This document shows, in pieces, positions 16,385 to 25,266 of a stretch of DNA of 37,247 nt. The stretch's first letter is position 1, and each line of letters starts with the position of its first letter. This stretch comes from B10-G9 sp964627755. GTDB lineage: Bacteria; Chloroflexota; Anaerolineae; Anaerolineales; UBA11858. Made by a program: the position numbers and the translations under genes. The notes under the pieces were generated by a model, which searched no databases, was not told the origin of the DNA, and saw nothing but the letters and a program-made list of their open reading frames with translations. The stretch lies in assembly GCA_964627755.1 (NCBI GenBank), contig CAZVIH010000080.1, positions 1 through 37,247 on the forward strand, in the 5' to 3' direction.

Positions 16385-18145
16385 TCAGGAAACCGAATCC
16401 TTATTTAGCCACAATACCTGATAAGGTTCCAGGGTTATTTTTCCGGGTTGGTATTCCCCCCCGCTAATCAGATCAATCCAGATAGGGGATTTCAGCAGCG
16501 CTGGATCAACCTCAAGATCCACTCTCCCATTAGTGATGTTGATCAAGCACAGGACTGTGTCCCCTTGATCTACCGCTATGCGGAGAACCGAAAATACCTG
16601 GCTGCCAAGGGCCAGAACCTGCTGGGGTGCCAGGGGGTTAAAAGCGGGATGTTCTTTCCGGATGGATAAATAGCGAGTGTAGGAAGAAAACACCTTAGAA
16701 GTTCTGGAGGACGGATCAGCTAATTCCCTTTCAAGGTCGCTGACCTGGTATTTTTCCCGGTTAATGGACCGTGCTCGGCCGGTTTTCCTCACTTTCCGGT
16801 GGCTGTTTGGCGCACCAAATAAGCTGTTGATATAGATTCCAGGGACTCCAGACAGTGATAACATAATCGCCTGGGAGGCCATAAAACGCTGGACGCCAAG
16901 ATCCAGGGGAGTGAAATCAGGCTCATTTAACATATCGAACAGCGTAATATTCAATTCATAGACGCTCTGGGAACCATCAGGATTGGTTTTGTAAGATACC
17001 TGACCGCCGTTTGCTAGTGTTTGATCCACCAACCCCTGGATTTCTTCAGTAGTGAGCAATCCTTCCGCCGGGCGAACGCCGATTCCATCGTGGGAAGCGA
17101 TGAAATTCAAAAATGCGGCAGAACGGAAAGGCAGATCCAGTGATGCTGCCCAGGAGGTCAATGCAGCAGCATCTCCAGTTCGGAAAGTATGGAGTATCAG
17201 GGGCGCCAGGGGGAACTGGTATACCATCTGGGCTTCATCTCCCAGGGGATATTTTTTATTAATTCCTTCCAACTGCTGACCAAAGTAGCTGATATTTTCC
17301 TGATGAGGTACATTCGTTTCGGTGATCAAGATCACATCTGGGGCAGCCAGATCAAGCACTGCTCGCATCAGCTTGATAACCCGGTGAGTTTGGGGTAGAT
17401 GGATGCAGGAGGTGCCGATCTCTTTCCAAAGGTAGGCTATGGCATCCAGGCGGATGATGCGTGCGCCTTGCTGGATATAAAACAGGAGCACGTCCAGGAT
17501 TTCAAGCAATACATCCGGGTTGGCATAGTTTAGATCGATCTGGTCAGGGCTGAATGTGGTCCAGACATATGCCTGCCCCGCAGCAGTTTCAACGGCGGTC
17601 AGCAAGGGCCGGGCCCTGGGTCGAGTGACCCGGGATAGATCTAACCCAGGATCCACTTCGATGAAGTATTTATTATAAGGTTCCAGATTTTGCTGGTATT
17701 TTTGAAACCAGTCACTTTCACGAGAAATATGGTTGATCACAGCGTCAAACATCAAGTTACTGCACTCCCGCAGACCTTGCAGATCGTCCCAGGAACCCAT
17801 TTCTGGATTGACTTCCTTATAGTTGATCACAGAAAAACCGTCATCGGAAGAATAGGGGTAAAATGGCAGCAAGTGAATCGCTGAGATCTGGTTCTTTAGG
17901 TGCTTCCTGATAAAGGTGGACAGGGAAGAGAAGTGAGCTTGTCCTGGTACCTGGAATTGATCCGCATAGGTTATCAGCAAAGCATCCAGCTTTTGAAGAG
18001 TGTCGAGAGGCGATGGACCGGCCTGGATATCCTGGTAGGTTTCCAGAAGGTGTTTTAATCTATCCCAGGTCTCCAGCGCAGTATCTTCTCCATACAACGC
18101 TGTCAAATGATCCAGTATCCTGCTTTGAACTATTTCTTTCTGCAT
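16385..18145 (-). CDS. GH13 subfamily 18 phosphorylase (sucrose/glucosylglycerate phosphorylase type)
   Basis: The 586-residue enzyme has the GH13_18 (beta/alpha)8 barrel. The nucleophile is D234 (RIIRLDAIAYLW), the acid/base E276 (VILITETNVP) and the transition-state stabiliser D353 (FIASHDGIG). GH13_18 members cleave a glucoside with phosphate to give alpha-glucose 1-phosphate; sucrose, sucrose 6-phosphate and glucosylglycerate phosphorylases all belong here. The RLDAIAYLWKEIGT and LPQTH context is, from memory, closer to the glucosylglycerate branch, but substrate cannot be assigned safely. It is the last gene of the operon, 12 nt after the GT4 gene. The start at ATG 18145 has only a weak ribosome site. 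Confidence 0.85.
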   Translation of the reverse strand: MQKEIVQSRILDHLTALYGEDTALETWDRLKHLLETYQDIQAGPSPLDTLQKLDALLITYADQFQVPGQAHFSSLSTFIRKHLKNQISAIHLLPFYPYSSDDGFSVINYKEVNPEMGSWDDLQGLRECSNLMFDAVINHISRESDWFQKYQQNLEPYNKYFIEVDPGLDLSRVTRPRARPLLTAVETAAGQAYVWTTFSPDQIDLNYANPDVLLEILDVLLFYIQQGARIIRLDAIAYLWKEIGTSCIHLPQTHRVIKLMRAVLDLAAPDVILITETNVPHQENISYFGQQLEGINKKYPLGDEAQMVYQFPLAPLILHTFRTGDAAALTSWAASLDLPFRSAAFLNFIASHDGIGVRPAEGLLTTEEIQGLVDQTLANGGQVSYKTNPDGSQSVYELNITLFDMLNEPDFTPLDLGVQRFMASQAIMLSLSGVPGIYINSLFGAPNSHRKVRKTGRARSINREKYQVSDLERELADPSSRTSKVFSSYTRYLSIRKEHPAFNPLAPQQVLALGSQVFSVLRIAVDQGDTVLCLINITNGRVDLEVDPALLKSPIWIDLISGGEYQPGKITLEPYQVLWLNKDSVS

Positions 18146-18157
18146 TCCATACCCTGA

Positions 18158-19525
18158 TTATTCGGTGAATAAAGGCTCCAGGTAGCCTTTCAGGGCTTCC
18201 ATGGAGTAATGCTTGAGAGCAACTTTGAAATTGTGCTCCACTACCTGTTCCCGCTGGCCGGCATCTGTCAGTAGAATAAGAGCCTGATCGGCGGCATCTT
18301 CAATTACTGAGTTCTCAACCCTGGCCAAACCATCCTCGTCAAAATCCCGGATCTGGTCGCCTAATGAGATTACCTTGAACCCCTTGTCTTTGATATCTGT
18401 TTTATAAACGGGATACTCAAAAATCAATAAAGGCAGCTTGGCCTTCACGGCCTCCAGGAACTGGTTGCCCCATCCTTCCCACAGGCTGGGGTAGGTCACC
18501 AGGTCAGCCATGGTGTAGGTATCCCACAGAGAGTAGATCTTCTGATCTTCCCTCGTAGATCGGTCAGCATCGACCCGGTCTTCAATATAGATCAGCTCAA
18601 TATTGCCGTTTTTCGCTTTTTGGGTTAATAGATCCTTGTACCCACCAGTGGCATCATCGCGGGCATACCCGGCCAGGACCAGAACGATCCGGTTTTCTTC
18701 CCCGAATTCACGGCCGTCGTATAAACCGTTTTCATGGAGGTTTTTCAAGCGTTCAGGAGTGTTGAGCGCTTTGGCGAAATCAATCGCCAATTCAATGCCC
18801 TTGCGGGATACTATCCGTGTAGCCTGCAGCAGTACCAGGTCGTTCTCTGAGAGGCCAATTTCAGCTCGCAGATCGCTGTTATAAAGATCCTTTTCCCAGG
18901 CAGGAGTAGCGAAATCAAAAACATTGGGAACCACAATGGAGTGAATACCCTTGCGCTCCAGCAATTCAATCTGAGCCAGGCTGTTTATGACGGTATGCTT
19001 AATGGTTGGATCGTGGGGAGGCAGATATTTATCGGCTAGCTCAACGGCCCCGGCGCAGGTCAAAGAGAAACCTTCCCGGCGCTCCCAGTAAAAGTCATGA
19101 TTGTGGGCTACAGCAGGAATACCAAGCTCCTGGCGAACGATCTCCAATGCCGGCGCTACAGCCGGATTGGCTGCCACGCACCAGACATTCTCTGCCAGGA
19201 TCAGGTCGATTTTGTTCTCCTGGAGAACCTCCCTGAAGCGGGCTGCGATGGCTTCTGACATTCTGTTCAGCTCTTCCCTGTATCCGGGGGGATCAAAATC
19301 CGATAGACGAAAAAAAGTATTTTGATTGAGGCGTTTACTTTCCGGCAGGTGGTGGAACATCTCTTTGACCAGGGTTCCCTGAGCGGTGCCCAAATCCCCT
19401 CCGATGAGGTGCACAGTATGCCCCATTTCTTCCAGGATCAGCTTCCACTTTTCAATTTCCAGGGAGACTCCATCTGTGCCGCCTACCTGGTAATGAAAGA
19501 TACCGATATTCTTTTTGTCTGCCAT
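18158..19525 (-). CDS. GT4-family glycosyltransferase
   Basis: The 455-residue protein has a GT-B fold. Its N-terminal half opens with IGIFHYQVGGTDGVSLEI, where the GGT/DGV loop contacts donor and acceptor. The C-terminal half has VLLQATRIVSRKGIELAI and the retaining GT4 signature PSLWEGWGNQFLEAV, an E-x7-E motif. It should transfer a sugar from a nucleotide-sugar donor, or act in reverse. ATG 19525 is chosen over the longer frame because MADKKNIGIF is the natural N-terminus, GGAG lies 9 nt upstream, and it begins four bases after the GH130 stop codon. A biosynthetic-type GT inside a catabolic operon is unusual; it may reuse released sugars or build a storage solute. Confidence 0.85.
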   Translation of the reverse strand: MADKKNIGIFHYQVGGTDGVSLEIEKWKLILEEMGHTVHLIGGDLGTAQGTLVKEMFHHLPESKRLNQNTFFRLSDFDPPGYREELNRMSEAIAARFREVLQENKIDLILAENVWCVAANPAVAPALEIVRQELGIPAVAHNHDFYWERREGFSLTCAGAVELADKYLPPHDPTIKHTVINSLAQIELLERKGIHSIVVPNVFDFATPAWEKDLYNSDLRAEIGLSENDLVLLQATRIVSRKGIELAIDFAKALNTPERLKNLHENGLYDGREFGEENRIVLVLAGYARDDATGGYKDLLTQKAKNGNIELIYIEDRVDADRSTREDQKIYSLWDTYTMADLVTYPSLWEGWGNQFLEAVKAKLPLLIFEYPVYKTDIKDKGFKVISLGDQIRDFDEDGLARVENSVIEDAADQALILLTDAGQREQVVEHNFKVALKHYSMEALKGYLEPLFTE

Positions 19526-19529
19526 TTGA

Positions 19530-20435
19530 TCAAACTCCAAATGAATTAATTTCTTCCAGTGAGACAGCCGCCACACCAATAGCAGTATCCGCACCGCCAT
19601 AATACACATATAGCTGATCACCCAGGATTACCTGCCCGCAGCTGAATACCACATTGGGCACAAAACCATTGATCTCCCAATCCAATTCCGGTTCCAGGGT
19701 AGGTTGGGATTGCCTGGCAATCACCCGGGTTGGATCGTCCCGGTCCAGGAGGGCAATACCCTGGCTGTATTTGCGGGGGCTGCCGCCTACGCCGTGATAC
19801 AACATCACCCAGCCCTGATCTGTTTTCAAAGGAGGACCGGACAGACCGATCTTCGTACCTTCCCAATCTGAGTCCGGGATAGGCCCCAATATACTTTGGT
19901 GATCCACCCAATCTTTGAGGTTCTCGGAAAAAGCAACCCAGATATCCGGCTCCCGGCGGTGAAACATCATGTAACGCCCATTTACTTTTTCTGGAAGCAG
20001 GGCAGCGTCTTTATTGGGTTCATCCAGCACCACTCCCTTCCGTTCCCAGTGGATCAAGTTGGAAGATGTTGCCAGACTGATCCGGTAATCACCGTTAAAA
20101 CGCCCGCCGAAGCCGGTGTAGAGCATATAAAATTTCCCATTCATCCAGGTGATGCGGGGATCTTCTGGACCGCGGGCTTCCTGGGCAGTGTCATTTGTGA
20201 GGATGGGATTTCCCAGGCGCTCAAAATGGATCCCGTCGCCGCTGACTGCGTAGCCCAGGCTGTTGATATATTCTCCCTGCTGACCGTTGGAAGTGATATC
20301 CGTTGCTCTATAGATCAGGTGCACCAGATCGTTATGATATACAGCCGCAGTGTTAAATACAGCCGCAGCTTCCCAGGGATAGTGCGGTCTGGGTTCGAGG
20401 ATCGGGGCAGCACTCAGGCGTTTGAGTTTGACCAT
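19530..20435 (-). CDS. GH130 family beta-mannoside phosphorylase or hydrolase
   Basis: The 301-residue protein follows the five-bladed propeller family GH130. It has PILEPRPHYPWEAAAVFNTA, LIYRATD, the active-site GPEDPR (89-94, with catalytic Asp92), YTGFGGRFNGDYRISLA and late VYYGGADTAIGVA. GH130 enzymes split beta-1,2- or beta-1,4-mannosides, usually with phosphate to give mannose 1-phosphate; some subfamilies hydrolyse. Which of these applies needs the phosphate-binding residues to be aligned. Start ATG 20435 overlaps the stop codon of the preceding gene by one base (TAATG) and has GGAG nine bases upstream; a longer frame to 20498 would overlap that gene further. It cooperates with the neighbouring alpha-mannosidase. 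Confidence 0.88.
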   Translation of the reverse strand: MVKLKRLSAAPILEPRPHYPWEAAAVFNTAAVYHNDLVHLIYRATDITSNGQQGEYINSLGYAVSGDGIHFERLGNPILTNDTAQEARGPEDPRITWMNGKFYMLYTGFGGRFNGDYRISLATSSNLIHWERKGVVLDEPNKDAALLPEKVNGRYMMFHRREPDIWVAFSENLKDWVDHQSILGPIPDSDWEGTKIGLSGPPLKTDQGWVMLYHGVGGSPRKYSQGIALLDRDDPTRVIARQSQPTLEPELDWEINGFVPNVVFSCGQVILGDQLYVYYGGADTAIGVAAVSLEEINSFGV

Positions 20436-21034
20436 TAATCCAATCTCCAGGTATGAAGCAAACGCCAGCGAATGCTTTCCCACCAGCTTCCGGACCAATC
20501 CTCGGAGAAGAATTCCAGAAGGTGATAATTATTCGCAAGGAAGGGACCGTTGAGATCAGGGCCATCTTCCATCCATTTAAAAACATTCTCATAAAGTTCA
20601 GTTGGGACATCCCGGAATGAGAAGGTGATATGGGGGTGAAATGGACGCCCCAGATCATGGTCTTTGAAATCACAATCATCCGCGATATAGGGCCGGGTGA
20701 TATCCACAACACTCTCCCTGAAATTCAGGAAGGGAATATTGGGTTTACCATCCAAAGTTAACAAGCTGAGGCCGAAGCCGATCGGATCCACCCGGTAGTC
20801 CTCAACACTTACCGGAATTGGAGATTGAGTCTGGAAGAATTCATCCAACTCAGCTTGAAGCTGACTGATCGGAAGGTTGTTCTTCTTGAAAAAACCTTTG
20901 ATGGTGCAGTGGACCGGAAAACGGTCCGCGGCAGAAAATCCAAACTGTTTCCGAAACAGGGCATGGGTTTCGGCGACAGCTTTGGAAAGCTGGTAAGGTG
21001 GAATCAGATAAACTGCGAATCTGGAATTAGCCAT
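20435..21034 (-). CDS. 2H phosphoesterase (2'-5' RNA ligase/LigT-like)
   Basis: The 199-residue protein carries two HxT motifs, H42-C-T44 (FPVHCTIKG) and H135-I-T137 (RPFHPHITFSF), spaced as in the 2H phosphoesterase superfamily. Members act on 2',3'-cyclic phosphates, 2'-5' bonds or ADP-ribose cyclic phosphates. The gene lies 5 nt after the GH38 gene and overlaps the GH130 start by one base, so it is cotranslated with sugar enzymes. No known GH130/GH38 pathway needs such an enzyme; a cyclic phosphate of a sugar or nucleotide is a possible substrate, purely inferred from position. Both catalytic motifs are intact, so it is probably active. Confidence 0.8.
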   Translation of the reverse strand: MANSRFAVYLIPPYQLSKAVAETHALFRKQFGFSAADRFPVHCTIKGFFKKNNLPISQLQAELDEFFQTQSPIPVSVEDYRVDPIGFGLSLLTLDGKPNIPFLNFRESVVDITRPYIADDCDFKDHDLGRPFHPHITFSFRDVPTELYENVFKWMEDGPDLNGPFLANNYHLLEFFSEDWSGSWWESIRWRLLHTWRLD

Positions 21035-21039
21035 AATGT

Positions 21040-24000
21040 TTATTCCGGCACGATCCGGAGGGTGATGATCTGATAAGGTTGATAACTTCCTGTGATTTGA
21101 TTACCCTCTATCTTGAGAGATTCCTGGTTTTCTTCCAGGATATTGGCCCGGAAGGCCTTTTTCACCGGGAACCCAGCCTGGAGTGTAAATGAACCCCGGC
21201 AGCGCTGTGATTCATAAAGGCGGATGATCAGTCCCTTGCCATCCTGGGCTTTCTTTACTGTTTCGATGACCAGGTTTGGCTGATCAATTGAAACCAGGCT
21301 GAAGGGTTCAGCTTTAATCCCGTTTTGGGTCTTACTTTCCCATACCAGGATAGGATTATTGACCAGATAGGCCTGTTTGATGGTGTTTTCATCCCAGGAA
21401 CCCTGATGGGGGAAAAGGCTGTATTTGAAAACTTGTTTGCCCAGGTCCGCTTCCGGATCGGGTACGGTGGTGCCCCGCAGCAGTGTCAGGCGGATTGTAT
21501 TCCCATGGATGTCATGGCCATATTTGCAGTCGTTGATCAGGCTGACCCCATATCTACCTTCGCTGAGATCAACCCATTTCTGGGCGGCAGTCTCAAAACG
21601 GGCCCAATCCCAGCTGGTGTTGTGATGGGTGGGACGTTCGACGTTGCCCCACTGGATCTCGTAGGTTGCGGAGGGGGAGAGCACATTAACAGGAAAGGCT
21701 GCTTTCAGGAGGATCTTTCTTTCCTGCCAATCGATTTCTGTATCAAAGTCCAATCGGGAGATGTTGTAATCCAGAGAAATCCGCTGGGTATAAGGACTGG
21801 AGAGGATCTGGCGCTTGATTTCCAGGGTAGCGCGCAGGGGTCCTTTTTCTAGAACCTTGATCGATGAGGCCGGTTCTGCCAGCCAGCTTTTGTCGTCGTA
21901 AAATATATCAATATCCCAGGCATCCCAGTTCAAGGGGCGGTCCTCAAAAGCAATCCACTGGTTGGCCAGAGAATCTTCCGGGAGGACCTCACGCCGGGTT
22001 ATTTTGTCAAAGATACTGGTGATATCCCCGGCGCTGTTAAACTCCACCCGCAGATAATCGTTCTCCAGCAGATCCTTTTTACAGACCAGCTTTCCGGGAG
22101 CTGCAGTGTCGTTCACCTCCAACAAAGGTGTGATGCTGTAGGGCAGGAGTTCCCCGGATTTTTTCAGTTCTCCATCTGCCATCACCAACTCATTTCGCTC
22201 GAATGAGGTGGGGTTGACCAACAGACCAGAGCCGAATTGGGCAGAAAGGCTTTCCAGGGCAGATTTTTTTATCCTGGAAGCGATTTGTTCCACTTCCTGG
22301 TACTGAACAAGGGACTCAGTGTAAACAGGGGCAATGGAGCTCCCGGGCAGGATATCATGGAACTGGTTCAAACAGACCAGCTTCCAGGCTTTATCCAGCA
22401 AATCATAAGGATATCGATAACCCGGATCAAGGAGGGAAGCAGTCGCAGCCACAAACTCGGTATCGTGCAGGGCAAATTCCATTTTCCGGTTGGCTCGTTT
22501 ATTCCTGGCCTGGGTGGTGTAGGTGCCGCGGTGGAATTCCAGATACAGTTCTCCGTTCCAGACCGGCAGCCTCTCGCTGACAGCATCCAGCTGGTGATAA
22601 AAATCGATCACCTTGCCGGGTTTGACCCGTGGGGCAGCCGGAAAGTCCTCCAGCTCAAGGATATTCTCGACCATTTCCCGGGTGGGACCGCCGCCTCCGT
22701 CACCCCAACCGTAAGACATCAGCAGAGGCAGGGTTTTTCCAGGCGGGGCATCATCTTTGTTCTGGAAATTAAGCCAGGTGCCAAGGATCTGTCCCGGGGA
22801 GGCATCGGAATTATACGTGGAGGCGTGAACGCTGTCCGGGTTTTTAGTGGTGCTGAAGTGTGTCAATACCCTGGTGCCGTCCAATCCCTGCCACCAGAAT
22901 GAGTCAAAGGGCAGCCGGTTGTACTGGCTCCAACCAATCTTGATAGTGAAGAAGTATTCCAGTCCAGCTTCCTTGATCAACTGGGGCAGGTTCCAGGCGT
23001 AGCCAAACACATCCGGCAGCCACAAAACCGGTGATTCCGCTTCTGGACCAAAATGATCCCGGAAGAATTCCCGGCCCAGTAAAAATTGCCTCACCAGTGA
23101 TTCCCCGCTGGAAATATTGCAGTCTGCTTCAACCCACATACCGCCGATCGGTTCCCAGCGTCCTTCTTCGACCCTGGCTTTGATCTCCTGGAACATCTCC
23201 GGGTCATCTTCGATCAGATAATCATAGAGCTGGGGCTGGCTCTGGGTGAAGAAAAATGAGGGGTAAGAATCCATCAGGCGCAGAACATTTGTAAAGGAGC
23301 GGCGTGATTTCTGGCGGGTTTGTGCCAGGGTCCAGAGCCAGGCGACATCAATATGGGCGTGACCAACAGCAGTGAGATCTACATCCAGAGCCTGCCCCGC
23401 CTTGTTAATTCCGTTTTTTAAGTGATTGTGTGCTTGGGGGATGGAATTATAAAAGCCGCCCCCGATAGGCAGCCTCAAATCAACCAGGACCAAAGCTTCG
23501 TCGAGGGCTGTGAGCAAATGGTAGTAGGCAGGATCCTGGTGGCTGAGGTGTTGGGTGATCCCGGCTGCAACCCTGGCTGTGGCCAGGAAAGCGCGGGTTC
23601 CAGGATGGATTTGAACCACTTCACAGGATCCCATTTTTAGCCGGTTTTGCATATCCCCTCTGGTCGAGCCGCCAATCCCGGTCCAGCCGGTTAAAGTCAG
23701 GGTATGTTCCTGCCCATCACAGAATTCACCCGGAAGGATGACTTCCTGGTGGTGGCGGTCGCACGAGGCGTATTGTTTGCCGTCCAGGTAAACCAGGGCT
23801 TCAGGATGGGAAAAGTCACCGGCAATGCCAATTGGCAGATAGAGGGCAGTAAGCCCTGCTTGTTTCCAATCGACTGGTACGAAAAAATTGGAAACCAGAA
23901 TGAAATTTTTACGGGGCAGGGCCCAATAACTTCCAGGAGGGGTTTCTTCCCAGTTTGCCTCAAGGTCCGCCTTTTCATCCAGGGGCAGGCCTGGTTTATC

Positions 24001-24114
24001 CAGCTCCCGAAATAAAAAAGGAGGAATTGGTTGATGTTGTTGATAAACCAGTCCCTCGATTTCTGTCAGACGGCGGCTGATTTTTTCCAGGGTAAAACGG
24101 ATCTGGTGGCGCAT
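21040..24114 (-). CDS. GH38 alpha-mannosidase
   Basis: The 1024-residue enzyme has an N-terminal beta domain followed by the GH38 catalytic domain. Zinc ligands lie in GHAHIDVAWLW (H254, D256) and the nucleophile is D368 in WLPDVFGYAWN. GGMWVEADCNISSGESLVRQ is the expected substrate-binding segment. The C-terminal half is the usual beta-rich region (to NQITGSYQPYQIITLRIV). There is no signal peptide, so it works in the cytoplasm on imported glycosides, removing alpha-linked mannose. Length is normal for bacterial family members. ATG 24114 is preceded by GAGGA. It is followed at 5 nt by the 2H phosphoesterase and lies 49 nt after the ATPase gene. Confidence 0.94.
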   Translation of the reverse strand: MRHQIRFTLEKISRRLTEIEGLVYQQHQPIPPFLFRELDKPGLPLDEKADLEANWEETPPGSYWALPRKNFILVSNFFVPVDWKQAGLTALYLPIGIAGDFSHPEALVYLDGKQYASCDRHHQEVILPGEFCDGQEHTLTLTGWTGIGGSTRGDMQNRLKMGSCEVVQIHPGTRAFLATARVAAGITQHLSHQDPAYYHLLTALDEALVLVDLRLPIGGGFYNSIPQAHNHLKNGINKAGQALDVDLTAVGHAHIDVAWLWTLAQTRQKSRRSFTNVLRLMDSYPSFFFTQSQPQLYDYLIEDDPEMFQEIKARVEEGRWEPIGGMWVEADCNISSGESLVRQFLLGREFFRDHFGPEAESPVLWLPDVFGYAWNLPQLIKEAGLEYFFTIKIGWSQYNRLPFDSFWWQGLDGTRVLTHFSTTKNPDSVHASTYNSDASPGQILGTWLNFQNKDDAPPGKTLPLLMSYGWGDGGGGPTREMVENILELEDFPAAPRVKPGKVIDFYHQLDAVSERLPVWNGELYLEFHRGTYTTQARNKRANRKMEFALHDTEFVAATASLLDPGYRYPYDLLDKAWKLVCLNQFHDILPGSSIAPVYTESLVQYQEVEQIASRIKKSALESLSAQFGSGLLVNPTSFERNELVMADGELKKSGELLPYSITPLLEVNDTAAPGKLVCKKDLLENDYLRVEFNSAGDITSIFDKITRREVLPEDSLANQWIAFEDRPLNWDAWDIDIFYDDKSWLAEPASSIKVLEKGPLRATLEIKRQILSSPYTQRISLDYNISRLDFDTEIDWQERKILLKAAFPVNVLSPSATYEIQWGNVERPTHHNTSWDWARFETAAQKWVDLSEGRYGVSLINDCKYGHDIHGNTIRLTLLRGTTVPDPEADLGKQVFKYSLFPHQGSWDENTIKQAYLVNNPILVWESKTQNGIKAEPFSLVSIDQPNLVIETVKKAQDGKGLIIRLYESQRCRGSFTLQAGFPVKKAFRANILEENQESLKIEGNQITGSYQPYQIITLRIVPE

Positions 24115-24163
24115 AGGTCCTCTTGTAATTATCCGTCTGTGTTAGTACAGAACCTGTTACTGC

Positions 24164-25255
24164 TCAGTCGTTTATCGCCAGGGTTGTGTCCGGGTCAAAG
24201 AACCGGAGCGTTTCCTGTTTGAAATTCAAGTGAACATCGGAGCCGGTTTTTACAGTCGGTTGTGCCGAGGCAACAGCTTTAATAATATTATCGTCCAGTT
24301 GAATGGCAACGATTTGATGCGATCCTTGGGGTTCCACTACCAGGCAGCTGGCAGATAGAGCAGATTTTTCAGAATCAACCAGGAGAATATTCTCCGGGCG
24401 AATGCCAAGGATGAGGTGATTCTTATTATATTTGTTAAAATGTTTTGCAATACCCGGCTCCAGCAGCAGGTTCAGATGAGGATTCACGAGGTGGACCCCG
24501 TCGGATTCCTTTTTGATTTCCACATTCAGGAAGTTAGTAGGTGGAGTGCCGATGAAATCAGCCACGAAGATGGAGCGGCTGCGGTGGTAAACATCATTCG
24601 GGGTGCCAACTTGAATGACCTCGCCGTCTTTCATGATCACGATCCGGTCCGCCATACTCATGGCTTCTGATTGGTCGTGGGTCACAAAAACCGTTGTAGA
24701 GCCGGCTTTATCATGGATGGCTTTAAGCTCAGTGCGCATCGAAACCCGCAATTTAGCATCAAGGTTCGAAAGCGGCTCATCCATTAGGAAGATATCCGGA
24801 TCCACAGCAATGGCCCGGGATACAGCCACACGCTGCTGCTGTCCGCCGGAAAGCTGGGAAGGGAAACGTTCCAGGAGCATATCGATCTTTGCCAATCTGG
24901 CAGATTCCTTAACGATCTTGTCAATCTCGTCCTTGGGTAGATTCTTAAGCTTAAGCGCAAAAGCGATATTGTCATAGACCGTCATATGAGGCCAAACGGC
25001 GTAGTTCTGGAAGATCATGCTGACGTTGCGTTTGCGGGGTGGGAGTTCGGTAACTTCGCGGTCGCCGATGTAGATATGCCCGATAGTGACTTCTTCTAAA
25101 CCCGCTACCATACGCATGGCGGTTGTTTTACCGCAGCCGGAGGGTCCCAGGAGTACCAGGAATTCTTTCTCCTTGACTTCCAGATTAAAATCCTTGACGG
25201 CGATCACATTTCGGCCAAATTGTTTGGTGACATTCTGCATTTTTAGAGTTGCCAT
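24164..25255 (-). CDS. ABC sugar importer ATPase (MalK/UgpC/MsmK type)
   Basis: The 363-residue ATPase has Walker A GPSGCGKTT (37-45), signature LSGGQ (135-139), Walker B with D159 E160 (DIFLMDEPLSNLD), switch H193 and a C-terminal TOBE-type extension from about 240 (GIRPENILLVD). That extension is typical of carbohydrate importers of the CUT1 class. It should power the two permeases encoded just upstream in the operon. ATG 25255 (MATLKMQNVTK) is chosen over the longer frame because AGGAG lies eight bases before it and 11 nt separate it from the permease stop codon. Confidence 0.94.
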   Translation of the reverse strand: MATLKMQNVTKQFGRNVIAVKDFNLEVKEKEFLVLLGPSGCGKTTAMRMVAGLEEVTIGHIYIGDREVTELPPRKRNVSMIFQNYAVWPHMTVYDNIAFALKLKNLPKDEIDKIVKESARLAKIDMLLERFPSQLSGGQQQRVAVSRAIAVDPDIFLMDEPLSNLDAKLRVSMRTELKAIHDKAGSTTVFVTHDQSEAMSMADRIVIMKDGEVIQVGTPNDVYHRSRSIFVADFIGTPPTNFLNVEIKKESDGVHLVNPHLNLLLEPGIAKHFNKYNKNHLILGIRPENILLVDSEKSALSASCLVVEPQGSHQIVAIQLDDNIIKAVASAQPTVKTGSDVHLNFKQETLRFFDPDTTLAIND

Positions 25256-25266
25256 AGTTATTTCTC

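Noticed and set aside
19526..19621. 32-residue N-terminal extension of the GT4 protein
   Set aside because: It would overlap the GH130 gene by about 90 nt; the start at 19525 has its own GGAG and the normal GT-B N-terminus.
22237..22902. Plus-strand 221-codon frame inside the GH38 gene
   Set aside because: It is an antisense shadow of a clear alpha-mannosidase reading frame.
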